A stretch of DNA of 64,000 bases from NCBI GenBank assembly GCA_014383445.1, contig JACNHV010000267.1, positions 1 through 64,000 of the forward strand, read 5' to 3'. The notes under the pieces are model-generated. The model searched no databases. It had not been told where the DNA came from and saw only the letters and a program-made list of their open reading frames with translations. Each line of letters opens with the position of its first letter. The first letter of the stretch is position 1. The translations under genes and the position numbers were made by a program. The DNA comes from Candidatus Desulfobacula maris. GTDB lineage: Bacteria; Desulfobacterota; Desulfobacteria; Desulfobacterales; Desulfobacteraceae. Of this stretch, positions 17,442-27,530 are shown in pieces.

Positions 17442-17780
17442 ATGAAAATTAAAACAAGTTTATTCTTTGTATTATTATCCGCTTTTTTCCTGTTGTCCGC
17501 TCATGATGCGGCTTTTGCCGGATGGGGGGATAATAGCTATGGATATTCCGGCGGCCATATGATGGGGGGAGCTGGATATATGGGATGGTTTATGATCATA
17601 TTCTGGGGATTGTTACTTATCGCACTGATTTTTCTCATCCGCTGGATTTCACATTTGCCTCTGGGGAAAGAAGCAGGGCAGGGAGCTGACAAAAAACCGC
17701 TGGACATTTTAAAGGAGCGCCTGGCCAGAGGAGAGATCGAAATCGATGAGTACAGGGAAAAAAAACAATTGCTTTCATAG
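17442..17780 (+). CDS. SHOCT-domain membrane protein, copy 2
   Basis: A 112-residue paralogue of the protein at 6317. It has a signal-like N-terminus (cleavage near AFA), a Gly/His/Met-rich periplasmic stretch (GYSGGHMMGGAGYM), one transmembrane helix (about 48-68) and a SHOCT motif (ILKERLARGEIEIDEY). It is cotranscribed with the Cys-Cys-tail gene under a sigma-54 promoter. The Met/His-rich segment recalls the ZraP-like protein and points to a periplasmic metal ligand. Confidence 0.75.
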   Translation: MKIKTSLFFVLLSAFFLLSAHDAAFAGWGDNSYGYSGGHMMGGAGYMGWFMIIFWGLLLIALIFLIRWISHLPLGKEAGQGADKKPLDILKERLARGEIEIDEYREKKQLLS

Positions 17781-17814
17781 AATTCAGACTATAGAAAACC
17801 ATTCCATTCTAATT

Positions 17815-19194
17815 TTAAGGCATCACCCCATAATCCTTGAGTTTGAGGTGAAGGGTCCGTCTTGCGATACCCAGCCGTCTTGCTGTTTCACTTTTATTAT
17901 TTCCGGTTTTGTCCAGCATTTTTAAGATTGCCAGTTTTTCAACTTCGTATAAGGTTTTCTCCCCCAGATTGATCTGACCTGTGTTTTCAAGGGATTCAGT
18001 TCGCATGGGGGACCCGGTTTCAATCTGAATATCATCTTTGCCCAGAAAATCACCACTTGACAGGATCACACCTCTTTCCAGGGTGTTCATCAATTCCCTG
18101 ACATTTCCCGGCCAGTGATATGCCACCATTTTTTCCATGGCTTCCGGGGTAAATCCTTTAATGGCACGATTGTTTTTTTGGGCATATTCTTTTAAGAAAT
18201 GCTGTGCCAGAAGCTGGATATCACCGGTCCTTTGCCTTAAGGGCGGTACTCCTAAGTTGATCACGTTGAGCCGATAATATAAATCCTCCCTGAAATCGCC
18301 CCTGGCAATCAAATCAATCAGGTCTTTATTGGTTGCAGCGATAATTCGAGTATCCACTTTAATGACTTTTTCACTGCCAACAGGGGTAACTTCGCGTTCC
18401 TGCAAGGTCCGTAAAAGTTTTACCTGCATGGACATGGAGGTTTCACTGATCTCATCTAAAAAAATGCTGCCCTTGTCTGCCTGTTGGAATTTACCCTCCT
18501 TGTTGCGGCTGGCTCCGGTAAACGCTCCTTTTTCATGTCCGAATAATTCCGATTCCAAAAGTGTTTCTGTGATGGCTGCACAATTAATTTTGATAAACGG
18601 GCCTTGTTTTCTCAGGCTGTTATAATGGATGGCGCCTGCGATCAGCTCCTTACCCGTGCCGGATTCGCCGTTTATCAATACAGTGGCATCTGTTTTAGCT
18701 ACCTGGGATATGGTCTGAATCAGCTTCTGCATTTTTTCATTTTTGCCAATAATATTATTACAATCAAAGTTTTTGCCCAGGGTTTCTTTTAAAAGAAAAT
18801 TTTCCTTTTTCAACTGCGTATGTTCAAGGGATCTTTGAATAGTGATCCTTAATTTATCAAAATCAAACGGCTTGGTCAGATAATCATAGGCTCCATTTTT
18901 TAATGCTTCAACAGCTGTGTCAATGGATGAAAATGCCGTCATTATAATGACTGGTATGGCCGGGTTGATCTTTTTGATTTCCACCTGTGCCACAAGTCCT
19001 GATACTTTAATCATTTTTATGTCCATCAGGACAAGATCATAGGGTTTTTCCGTGACCATGTCGATGGCGGTCTGCCCGTCATCTGCTTCTGCCAGGTCAT
19101 ATCCCCATTTGTTCAACAAGGTTTTAAGCATATTGCGATGGGTCTTATCATCATCGACTATCAGAATATTACTTTTTTGTTTATTCATCTTCAT
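17815..19194 (-). CDS. ZraR/NtrC-type sigma-54 response regulator
   Basis: A 459-residue activator. The receiver domain (about 8-120) has the phospho-acceptor Asp in VLMDIKM. The AAA+ domain (about 145-380) has Walker A GESGTGKE, the sigma-54-contacting GAFTGA loop and a Walker B-like LDEI. A Fis-type helix-turn-helix (NKSETARRLGIARRTLHLKL) ends the protein. Its start overlaps the kinase gene by 14 bp. The nearby sigma-54 promoters with shared TGGATAA-N3-TTATCCA repeats are its probable targets, including one only 0.6 kb beyond its stop. It most resembles ZraR; the binding-site assignment is inference. Confidence 0.92.
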   Translation of the reverse strand: MKMNKQKSNILIVDDDKTHRNMLKTLLNKWGYDLAEADDGQTAIDMVTEKPYDLVLMDIKMIKVSGLVAQVEIKKINPAIPVIIMTAFSSIDTAVEALKNGAYDYLTKPFDFDKLRITIQRSLEHTQLKKENFLLKETLGKNFDCNNIIGKNEKMQKLIQTISQVAKTDATVLINGESGTGKELIAGAIHYNSLRKQGPFIKINCAAITETLLESELFGHEKGAFTGASRNKEGKFQQADKGSIFLDEISETSMSMQVKLLRTLQEREVTPVGSEKVIKVDTRIIAATNKDLIDLIARGDFREDLYYRLNVINLGVPPLRQRTGDIQLLAQHFLKEYAQKNNRAIKGFTPEAMEKMVAYHWPGNVRELMNTLERGVILSSGDFLGKDDIQIETGSPMRTESLENTGQINLGEKTLYEVEKLAILKMLDKTGNNKSETARRLGIARRTLHLKLKDYGVMP

Positions 19195-20941
19195 TCATTT
19201 CCTTGTCAGGTAAAATAATAGTAAAAACAGTTCCCTGGCCAGGCTCGCTTTTCACTTTAAGCTCTCCTTTATGGGCTTTGACGATATTATGCACAATGGC
19301 AAGCCCAAGACCCGTCCCGGAAAGTTTTGTGGTAAAATAGGGCTCGAAAATGTCGGGAAGCTCTTCTTTTTTTATGCCGGATCCTGTGTCGGAAATCGTG
19401 ATCATGACCTTGCCGTCAGATTTGTCCCGGGAAAGCTGGATATGGAGTCTGCCGAAATCTTCCATGGATTGGATGGCATTCAGATATAGATTGAGCAGCA
19501 CCTGCTTCAACCGGTCTTTATCTGCATATATGCTGCCTACGTCTTCATCCAGATCCATTTCAATGGCAATATTATGGAGCTTTGCATCATGCTCGACAAT
19601 TTTAATGGAATCCTCAACCAGCGATTTGATATGGACCGGCTTTTCCGATACCTGAACCGGCCTTGCAAGCTCCACAAGCTCGCTGACCACATGGTTCAAG
19701 CGGTCCACTTCCTTTATCATCACATCGGCAATATCAAAATTCTGGGTACCCTTATCAAAAATTTCCTTGAAAAAAGTGGCATACCCTTTTAATGAGCTTA
19801 AAGGGTTCCTTATTTCATGGGCAACGCCGGCAGCAAGCCTTCCAATGGCAGCAAGCCTTTTATTTCTCTCGATTTCATTTTTCAAAAGGCTAAGCTCTGT
19901 CAGGTCCCTTAAAATAACCAAAGCCCCCAGAGATGCGCCGTCGTTATCCATTAACGGGCTGACCACAACATCCAGAATAATTGGTTTTCCTTTTCCATCC
20001 CTGACCTTAAGTTCTTTTTCTATAAGTCTATTATGGGAATGTATGGATTGGACCAGGTCCATGAGTTTTTGGGGCAGAACCTGTCCTGCAATCCCCTGAA
20101 GGTCTTTTGCCGACGGCAAATTCAACAATGCTTTTGCTGCTGGATTGACGGAAAGTATATGGTCATTATTATCCATGGCAACAAGTCCAATGGGCATATT
20201 TTCCACTAGATTGTCGGAAAAAATTTTGATTCTCGATAAAGAAGACCGGGTTGCACGATATCGCTGGACAATAAAAACCAGAATAAACCCTGTCAATCCG
20301 ATCAAAAGAAGAATGATGGCCATCATAATACTGTGCTGGATATCGTTTTGATCAGCCTGTTCAACTATTTTCATATCCAGTCCTACAAAAATAATAGTAT
20401 TCTCATAATCAATTCCAATATCAAAATTTTGCCTGTGCATGAGTTGATGCATGGGCATCATCCCTGAAAGAGCTTTTTTTGCCTGTTGCATGATAGGAGA
20501 AAATTTTTTATAGACCTGAAATACATTATTTCCGCTCTCATCTTTCTTGATCCTCCAGATGGCCTGGTCAGAGTCTAAAGCTTTGACCAGATCCAGATCC
20601 TGTCCATATTTTTTGCCTATTTTTTCCTCTATGCTGTGCACAAGAATCGTTCCGTCTTTATTAACAATAAAAAGGTAAGAAATATCCGGCAAAGAAGCCG
20701 TTTCCCGCAACAGGTTTTCCAAGGCGGCTCTGCTCCAGCCCATATTCATCATCCCAGTTCTTGTGCCAGCCTCAAAAGCCTTTATCAATGCTGTGCTTTT
20801 TTCAAATAAAAGCCGTATGCTCTGGGTCTTCTGCCGGTTGATCCTGTCCAGTGTCATATAAGTAAAAATAGGGAACAGTACGATAATTGTGCCGATGAGA
20901 ATGAGAGGCGGGATTTTTGTGATTAATTTTATTTTTTTCAT
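19181..20941 (-). CDS. ZraS-like sensor histidine kinase
   Basis: A 586-residue inner-membrane kinase. TM1 is near the N-terminus (PPLILIGTIIVLF), a periplasmic sensor loop of about 170 residues follows, then TM2 (SIMMAIILLLIGL), a PAS domain, a HisKA domain with AHEIRNPLSSLKGY and an HATPase domain with DTGSGI and GTGLGLAIV. The periplasmic loop includes a Met/His patch (GMMPMHQLMHRQ) just before TM2, a plausible copper-sensing element. The track starts at TTG 20983. I prefer ATG 20941, although neither has a good ribosome-binding site. It overlaps the response regulator gene, so they are one operon. Confidence 0.9.
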   Translation of the reverse strand: MKKIKLITKIPPLILIGTIIVLFPIFTYMTLDRINRQKTQSIRLLFEKSTALIKAFEAGTRTGMMNMGWSRAALENLLRETASLPDISYLFIVNKDGTILVHSIEEKIGKKYGQDLDLVKALDSDQAIWRIKKDESGNNVFQVYKKFSPIMQQAKKALSGMMPMHQLMHRQNFDIGIDYENTIIFVGLDMKIVEQADQNDIQHSIMMAIILLLIGLTGFILVFIVQRYRATRSSLSRIKIFSDNLVENMPIGLVAMDNNDHILSVNPAAKALLNLPSAKDLQGIAGQVLPQKLMDLVQSIHSHNRLIEKELKVRDGKGKPIILDVVVSPLMDNDGASLGALVILRDLTELSLLKNEIERNKRLAAIGRLAAGVAHEIRNPLSSLKGYATFFKEIFDKGTQNFDIADVMIKEVDRLNHVVSELVELARPVQVSEKPVHIKSLVEDSIKIVEHDAKLHNIAIEMDLDEDVGSIYADKDRLKQVLLNLYLNAIQSMEDFGRLHIQLSRDKSDGKVMITISDTGSGIKKEELPDIFEPYFTTKLSGTGLGLAIVHNIVKAHKGELKVKSEPGQGTVFTIILPDKEMNEDE

Positions 20942-21189
20942 AATAAAGGCATATTTTCTAATCTGTTTTTGTTTAGAATTCAACTCTGTCTCTTGTTAAT
21001 GCATCATTGATGCCAGCATTAAGAAATCAGTCTTGCCCGAATAAGAAAAATATGCAACCAAATTAATAGCGAGGAATATGAAAAAGAGCCTGCAACACGA
21101 CTCAATCCGAATAATAATTACAATAATATATACTGTGGTACAAGGCAAATTAATTAATTTCGGGAAAATTAAGTTGAACAAATTGTTCA

Positions 21190-24100
21190 TCAGAGCATTG
21201 TAGATAGTTTGATTAAAAATTGATCCAGCTTTTTGGCAGAAATTTTTATGGCTGTTTTCAGTTCCGGAGCAAACAAAGAAATTTTGTACTCTTCCAGAAG
21301 CCAGAAGAAGTGTTCGACCTTTTGGGATTTTTCTGGTGTTGAGTTCTCGGAAAGTGAGGCCAGGAGACTATTCAGATGAATAGTGTAACCTGTTAACCGC
21401 AACGCTTTTTTTTCTTCCTTTAAAGGATTGTCAACCGCTCTTTGGGCCCTGATCCTGGTACAGGCGATATAGCGGTGAAGATGTTTGATTCTTTCGTAAT
21501 CATACAGGTCAACAAAATTTTCAGGCACAAGGTGTTTGAGATCTTTGAACAGTCCGGTTAATATTATAAAGATTTTTTCTTTTTTCTGATGTTGAAAGGA
21601 TAATTTCTGGATAAGTTCAAAGCAGGATTGATATTCCTGGCCCAGAACAAGAAAGGTTTTAATAAAGTCCTGTCCAGTGTTGTAAAGATGCTTTAATTGG
21701 GTTTTGGCATGAAGTTCAAATGCTTTTTTTGTTCTGATATTTTTTGTAAACAGGGTATGGGTGATCAGGTTGAACAAGGATTGCTGAAATTTTGTCTGGC
21801 CATTAAAATAAGGCGCCATCTGCTTAATTCCGGAAGATGCGTTGATGTCTTTTCTAAGGGCTTTGAAATCATCTGGATAATATAGTTGAAATAATTGTCT
21901 TATTCCCTGGCAATGAGATTCAAAAGCCACCTGTTCTGAATTGAAAAGCCTGAGGGATAATATTTGGGGTCTGGTTTTTGAATCAGGCTTTGTCTCAATT
22001 TTCAGGCCAGGAAAGGCTTTCTGGGTAAATTCCTTGTCCGGGTTTATGATAATAAAGTCTTCAAGGTCTTTAAAATTCCATTCTGCGATATCCGTTATTT
22101 CATGCTTTTTTTGGGCTTTTTCAAAGGCATTGTTTTTTTGAGGAATGGTTGTTTCTGAAAATTGGTTTAAGACAGCTTTATCCCGCAAAGCTTTTATCTC
22201 ATTGCCTTTTTCATCCCGGATGGAGAATCTCATTTTTAAATGATCGGGCAGGTCTTTATCAGACCAGAGATTTGCCGGGATGACAAAATTAAATCGCTTT
22301 TGAATAAAAGCGGAAAGCAGTGAAAACAAGGGGGCATCTTTTTTTGGCAGTTCTTTTGCAATGATGGCTGCTTTTTCAGATACAGGGACCAGTTTTACCC
22401 GGTATTTTTTGGGGAGCGCCTTTATAAGGGCGGCAATTTTTTCTTCAAACAGGCCTGGAACCAGCCTGTCCACACTGTTTTTTGAAACAAGCAGGGCTGA
22501 GGCAGCAGGAACGTTCATGGTGATGCCATCTTTTTTAGACCCTGGATTGAATTCATATCCTAGCCTGAATTTACCCTGGGCCATTTGCAGGGTATCGGGA
22601 AACATTGACAGTTCATGTTCATCAATGGCAGATTTTTGAAGATCTTTCATTGTCATTTTTAAAAAATCCTGGTTTTTCTGGTCTTTAATAAATTTGGAAA
22701 AGGTTCTGATATTATAGAAAGGCTCTGGCAGCCTTGACTGGTAAAAAGCAAAGATATCATCTTCTGATGCCAGAATATCCTTTCTGCGCCGTTTATGTTC
22801 AAGGGTTTCAAGTTCATCAATGAGGTGAAGATTATGGTTCATGAATTCAAATTTCTGGTGAATTTCCCCCTGGACAAGGGCATGGCGGATAAATATTTCC
22901 CCTGATTCTTCAGGGTTTATCTTGCCATAAGCAATATTTCGATCATTTACAATAATCAGTCCAAACAGGGACACCTGTTCTTTTGCAATAACTTCTCCGC
23001 GTTTTTTTTCCCAGTGTGGTTCAGAATAGGTATGGACACAAAGGCCTTTCCCAACCTGTTCAAGCCATTCAGGATCAATGGTGGCAACAGTTCTTGCAAA
23101 AAGCTGACTGGTTTTCACAAATTCCGCCGCAACTATCCAGTTTCCGGCGGTCTTAAAAAGACCTGATCCGGGGAATATCATTGCCTGCTGGCCCTTTGCA
23201 GCGCTGAAGAGGTGCTTTTCCTTTTTATGGGCAATATTGGCAAGATACCCGGCTAAAATGGCTTTATGCAGGGCAATATATAAAGGCCCGCCAAATTCAA
23301 ATTCTTTAGCTTTCATGCCAGTGGTTCCTGTTGGAGGGGTAAATTCTTTTTCACCCTTCAAATCATGGTCTTTCAGTATTCTGATAATCTGGCCATGAAT
23401 TTCATTCCATTCCCTCATGCGCTTAAAGGACAGGAAGTGATCCTGGCAATATTTTTTGAGTTTTGAACGGGAACTTAATTTTTTTTCAGCAGTTTTAACG
23501 GCATTCCAGATGTTTAGAAGCGTAACAAAATCCGAACCAGGGTCTTTGTACAATGCATGTTTTTGATCGGCTGCCTGGGTTTTATCTGCCGGTCTTTGCC
23601 GCGGATCTGAAATGGCAAGGACAGTTGTAATGATGGCGGCCTCCTTTAAGCATCCGTTTCTGTCGGCTTCTATCAAGATCCTGGATAATTTGGGATCTAT
23701 GGGAAGCCTGGCCATGGTACGTCCGATTTTTGTCAGAACATATGTTTTTTTCTTTTTTTGTATTTTAAGGGACTTTTCTTCTTTAATAGCGGAAAGTTCA
23801 AACAGGGTGTCGAATCCGTCCTTAATACTTTTGGGCGCGGGTGCATCAATGAATGGAAAGGTAGCGACATCTCCGAGATTTAACGAAATCATTCGTAATA
23901 TGACTTCAGCAAGGTTGCTTCTTAAGATTTCAGGGGAGGTAAAAAAAGGCCTGGCCCCAAAATCATCTTCATCAAACAGCCGTATGCAGATTCCATTTTC
24001 CACCCTGCCGCAACGGCCCAGTCTCTGGTTGGCAGAAGACTGGGAAATAGGGCTTACTGGAAGGGATGTGGTCCTTGTCCGGGGAGAATACTCAGGAATC

Positions 24101-25110
24101 CTTGCAAGCCCTGTGTCAACTACATATTTAATTCCGGGTATGGTCAAGGAGGTTTCTGCCACATTGGTTGAAACGATGATCTTTCGTCCAACCTGCCGGG
24201 AAAAAATTTTGGCCTGGTCATTTGCTGAAAGCCTTGCAAAAAGGGGCAGAACCGTGACACCGGGATGATTTTTTCCCCGGATCAATTCTATGGTTTCTCC
24301 GATATCCTGCTCTGTGGGCATGAACACCAGGATATCACCGGCCCTGGATTGGGAAAGAAGAAGATTTGTTGCATCTGCTGCAGCTTCTACATACCCCTGG
24401 TCTTCAATGGTCCCATTTTCATCCTCTTTATTTAAAAAGGGCATATAGATAGTCTCGACGGGGTACATCCGTCCTGTGACTTCAATGATAGGCGCATTGT
24501 CAAAGGCTTTGGAAAATTTTTGCGTATCAATTGTGGCTGATGTGATTATCAGTTTGAGATCATCTCTTTTTTTAACCAGATCTTTTAAAATACCCAGAGT
24601 GAAGTCAATATTCAGGCTTCTTTCGTGGGCTTCATCAACAATAATGGTATCATAGGCATTTAAGAACCTGTCGCCTTGAGTTTCCGCAAGCAGTATCCCA
24701 TCCGTCATTATTTTTATACAGGTCTGGCCCCGGGTTTTATCATCAAATCTGATTTTATATCCCACAGACTGGCCAATACTTTCATTGAGTTCATCGGCAA
24801 TTCTTTTTGCAACAGTGATGGCAGCAATTCGTCTTGGCTGTGTACAGCCTATCATTCCTTTTATTCCCTGTCCTGCTTCAAGACAGAATTTTGGAATCTG
24901 GGTGGTTTTTCCGGACCCGGTTTCCCCGGAAATAATAACCACCTTATTGTTTTTAATGGTATTGATGATGTCTTGTTTTTTTGAGGTGATGGGCAGATCA
25001 GGGTTAAAAATTATGTTGGAAGGCCTGCTGAACTGCCGGTCTTTTTTCTTTCTTGTCACGGGTCCTCTTTTCGGGTCTATTGTCGAATCTATTTTTTGGG
25101 ATTTATTCAT
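21190..25110 (-). CDS. hrpA: ATP-dependent RNA helicase HrpA
   Basis: A 1306-residue DEAH-box helicase. Motif I is GETGSGKTT, motif II DEAH within VDEAHERS, motif III SAT and motif VI QRLGRCGR. Helicase-associated domains and a long C-terminal DUF3418-type region follow. Length matches HrpA of other proteobacteria (about 1300 residues). HrpA acts on stalled ribosomes and mRNA in E. coli. The 200-bp gap after it holds no credible gene. Confidence 0.95.
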   Translation of the reverse strand: MNKSQKIDSTIDPKRGPVTRKKKDRQFSRPSNIIFNPDLPITSKKQDIINTIKNNKVVIISGETGSGKTTQIPKFCLEAGQGIKGMIGCTQPRRIAAITVAKRIADELNESIGQSVGYKIRFDDKTRGQTCIKIMTDGILLAETQGDRFLNAYDTIIVDEAHERSLNIDFTLGILKDLVKKRDDLKLIITSATIDTQKFSKAFDNAPIIEVTGRMYPVETIYMPFLNKEDENGTIEDQGYVEAAADATNLLLSQSRAGDILVFMPTEQDIGETIELIRGKNHPGVTVLPLFARLSANDQAKIFSRQVGRKIIVSTNVAETSLTIPGIKYVVDTGLARIPEYSPRTRTTSLPVSPISQSSANQRLGRCGRVENGICIRLFDEDDFGARPFFTSPEILRSNLAEVILRMISLNLGDVATFPFIDAPAPKSIKDGFDTLFELSAIKEEKSLKIQKKKKTYVLTKIGRTMARLPIDPKLSRILIEADRNGCLKEAAIITTVLAISDPRQRPADKTQAADQKHALYKDPGSDFVTLLNIWNAVKTAEKKLSSRSKLKKYCQDHFLSFKRMREWNEIHGQIIRILKDHDLKGEKEFTPPTGTTGMKAKEFEFGGPLYIALHKAILAGYLANIAHKKEKHLFSAAKGQQAMIFPGSGLFKTAGNWIVAAEFVKTSQLFARTVATIDPEWLEQVGKGLCVHTYSEPHWEKKRGEVIAKEQVSLFGLIIVNDRNIAYGKINPEESGEIFIRHALVQGEIHQKFEFMNHNLHLIDELETLEHKRRRKDILASEDDIFAFYQSRLPEPFYNIRTFSKFIKDQKNQDFLKMTMKDLQKSAIDEHELSMFPDTLQMAQGKFRLGYEFNPGSKKDGITMNVPAASALLVSKNSVDRLVPGLFEEKIAALIKALPKKYRVKLVPVSEKAAIIAKELPKKDAPLFSLLSAFIQKRFNFVIPANLWSDKDLPDHLKMRFSIRDEKGNEIKALRDKAVLNQFSETTIPQKNNAFEKAQKKHEITDIAEWNFKDLEDFIIINPDKEFTQKAFPGLKIETKPDSKTRPQILSLRLFNSEQVAFESHCQGIRQLFQLYYPDDFKALRKDINASSGIKQMAPYFNGQTKFQQSLFNLITHTLFTKNIRTKKAFELHAKTQLKHLYNTGQDFIKTFLVLGQEYQSCFELIQKLSFQHQKKEKIFIILTGLFKDLKHLVPENFVDLYDYERIKHLHRYIACTRIRAQRAVDNPLKEEKKALRLTGYTIHLNSLLASLSENSTPEKSQKVEHFFWLLEEYKISLFAPELKTAIKISAKKLDQFLIKLSTML

Positions 25111-25289
25111 AGCAGTTGAATAGTAACTTAAAGTTCAAAAATGTCAAATTTTGAATCTTTATTTCTAAAATATGGTTGACATGAAAGACAGAATAAGAGA
25201 CAAAGAAACCTGTTTAAAAAATTGGCCAGGATATACAATAAGGTGATGAAAAGACTTTAAATTTGGATATACAGGGGGAAAACAATAGC

Positions 25290-26609
25290 ATGGGAGATAC
25301 AGCTATTAAAATTGGAGGCGCAAGAAAGAGCGTTTTTAAAGATAAGGTAATGAAGCTTTTGCCCGATGGCGGGAATTTGAATGCATGCCTGACATGCGGT
25401 GCATGTGCATCCGGCTGTCCTGCAACCGGTCTTGAGGGAATGGATCCAAGAAAATTTCTGAGAATGGCAGCTCTTGGAATGGATGAAGAGATATTGAGTT
25501 CAAACTGGGTATGGATGTGTTCAATGTGTACACGGTGCATGTATGTGTGCCCGATGCAGATTAATATTCCTCAGCTTGTTTTTAATGCAAGGGCACAATG
25601 GCCAAAAGAGAAAAAACCAAAAGGGATTACAAGTTCATGTGACATGGCATTAAAGAACGATACCTGTTCTGCCATGGGTGCCAATGAAGAGGATTTTCAA
25701 TTTGTTGTGGAAGATGTTCTTGAAGAATACCAGGAATCACAGCCTGAGTTTGCTGAAATGAAAGCAGATGTAAACCGGGAAGGAGCTTATTACTTTTTGA
25801 ACCAGAACTCCAGAGAACCTGTGACAGAACCCGATGAAATGGTTCCACTGTGGAAGATCCTTCACCTTGCAGGGGCTGACTGGACATATGGTACAAAAGG
25901 CTGGGCAGCAGAAAATTATTGTCTTTTTGCTGCAGACAATGAAAACTGGGAAAAGATTGTTCGAACCAAGGCAAAAGCAGTGGAGGATCTGGGCTGTAAA
26001 GTCTGGCTCAACACGGAGTGAGGGCACGAACTTTTCGCAGTCCTGGTAGGACTGAAAAAATTCAACATCCCTCACAACTTTGAAATCAAAAGCATCATTC
26101 AGTTGTATGCGCAATGGATAAGAGAGGGGAAACTTACGCCCTCATCTGACTGGAACAAAGACAGGAAAATCAAGTTCACCCTTCAGGATCCCTGCCAGCT
26201 GGTGAGGAAAACCCTGGGTGATCCCGTTGCAGAAGAAATGAGATACGTTGTCAAGAAAGTTGTAGGGGAAGAAAATTTCATTGATATGACACCCAACAAA
26301 TCCAACAATTTTTGCTGTGGCGGCGGCGGTGGATTCCTCCAGTCAGGTTTCCAGGAGCAAAGACGGGCCTATGGCCAGACCAAGGCCAACCAGATCCTTG
26401 CAACCAATGCAACCTATTGCATCACACCATGCCATAATTGTCATGCCCAGGTGCATGATATATCGACAGTCAATGACCATGCATGGGAGACCGTTCATCT
26501 GTGGACACTCTTAAACCTTTCTCTGGGGATACTTGGCCCCAATGAAAGAGCATATCTTGGTGAAGATTTAAAAGAAGTGGATGTGTTCCACCCGGAATCT
26601 GCCATGTAG
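25290..26609 (+). CDS. Heterodisulfide-reductase-like Fe-S selenoprotein
   Basis: The track splits this into 25263-26021 and 26103-26609, but both lie in the same frame and are separated only by TGA at 26019-26021. Read through, it gives 439 residues with Sec244. The N-terminal ferredoxin-like region has CLTCGACASGCP and CSMCTRCMYVCP. The C-terminal CCG region has TE-U-GH, DPCQL, CCGGGGG and TPCHNC, as in HdrD/GlpC-type proteins, where the first of these is normally TECGH. The sequence between TGA and the second fragment is stop-free and coding (GHELFAVLVGLKKF). A bSECIS-like hairpin follows. ATG 25290 has AGGGGGAA nine bases upstream. It likely passes electrons between quinone or thiol pools and Fe-S partners. 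It is monocistronic with its own terminator. Confidence 0.9.
26019..26054 (+). promoter_or_regulatory. Sec codon and bSECIS hairpin of the Hdr-like gene
   Basis: TGA is followed by CAGTCC-TGGTA-GGACTG, a perfect 6-bp stem. The five-base loop has G in its second position and begins 23 nt after the TGA. Spacing and loop fit bacterial SECIS rules. Confidence 0.8.
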
Positions 26610-26639
26610 TTTGCATATCTAAAATTTTAAGATTAAACC

Positions 26640-26680
26640 AGCCTTATACAGCAAGTAATTTGCTGTATAAGGCTTTTTTT
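26640..26680 (+). terminator. Strong intrinsic terminator
   Basis: A perfect 15-bp stem (AGCCTTATACAGCAA with its complement) and GTAAT loop are followed by seven or more T. It ends the Hdr-like selenoprotein transcript and isolates it from parA. Confidence 0.92.
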
Positions 26681-26768
26681 ATGGCTTATATTTTTAAAAA
26701 TAAAAATAAAGATTTGAAAATTTTAATAGTTTGCCTAAGAAAATTAATTGTGATAATGAAATCTGATC

Positions 26769-27530
26769 ATGACTCAAATTATCAGTATAGCAAACCAGAA
26801 AGGGGGCGTTGGAAAAACAACGACCGCTGTTAATCTTTCAGCCGCTCTTGCCACAATCGGAAAAAAAGTATTGCTTGTTGATTGTGATTCCCAGGCAAAT
26901 GCAACAACGGGTATGGGGATCGATAAACCCTCCCTGGAAAATTCTTTGTACCAGGGCCTGATTGGTGAGATTGGGGTTGATGACATTATTTTCACCACTA
27001 TTTTACCTAAACTGATGATGATTCCGGCTGATTCGGATCTCATAGGCTTTGAAATTGAGATGGTGTCGGAAAAGGGCAGGGAGAAAAAGCTTAAAACGCT
27101 TCTGGAACCGGTAAAGGGAAATTTTGATTATATTATCATTGATTGCCCGCCGGCTTTAAGTTTGTTGACATTAAATGCGTTTGCAGCTTCAGACTCAGTT
27201 TTGATACCTCTTCAGAGTGAATTCTATGCCCTGGAAGGCCTTGGGCAACTCCTGGATACCATTAAACGCGTTAAATCATCTTTTAATCCCGGATTGAAGA
27301 TCAAAGGGATCCTTTTGACCATGTATGACAAACGAACAAATCTTGCTCAAAATGTTGTTGAAGATGCAAAAAAATATTTCAAAGATATGGTTTTTAAAAC
27401 AAAAATACCGCGTAATGTGAAGCTTGGAGAGGCACCAAGCTATGGATTGCCGATTATTTTATATGATAAGCTGTCAACAGGTTCAAAAAGTTATATTACT
27501 TTTGCAAGGGAACTTCTAACACGGAGGTGA
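26769..27530 (+). CDS. parA: Chromosome-partitioning ATPase ParA/Soj
   Basis: A 253-residue ParA-type deviant Walker ATPase. The N-terminal motif is NQKGGVGKTT, followed by DCDSQAN and the IIDCPP Walker B region. Length is typical of chromosomal Soj/ParA. It overlaps the parB frame, and parB and ispH follow in the same operon. No clear parS site (TGTTTCACGTGAAACA) was noticed in the window by eye. Confidence 0.94.
   Translation: MTQIISIANQKGGVGKTTTAVNLSAALATIGKKVLLVDCDSQANATTGMGIDKPSLENSLYQGLIGEIGVDDIIFTTILPKLMMIPADSDLIGFEIEMVSEKGREKKLKTLLEPVKGNFDYIIIDCPPALSLLTLNAFAASDSVLIPLQSEFYALEGLGQLLDTIKRVKSSFNPGLKIKGILLTMYDKRTNLAQNVVEDAKKYFKDMVFKTKIPRNVKLGEAPSYGLPIILYDKLSTGSKSYITFARELLTRR

Noticed and set aside
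20996-21190. 64-residue minus-strand ORF between the kinase gene and hrpA
   Set aside because: It is AT-rich, has no ribosome-binding site and begins at the hrpA stop. It looks like untranslated spacer.
23612-24268. 218-residue ORF antisense to hrpA
   Set aside because: It is a shadow of the conserved helicase domain on the other strand, Ser/Arg-rich and without a start signal.
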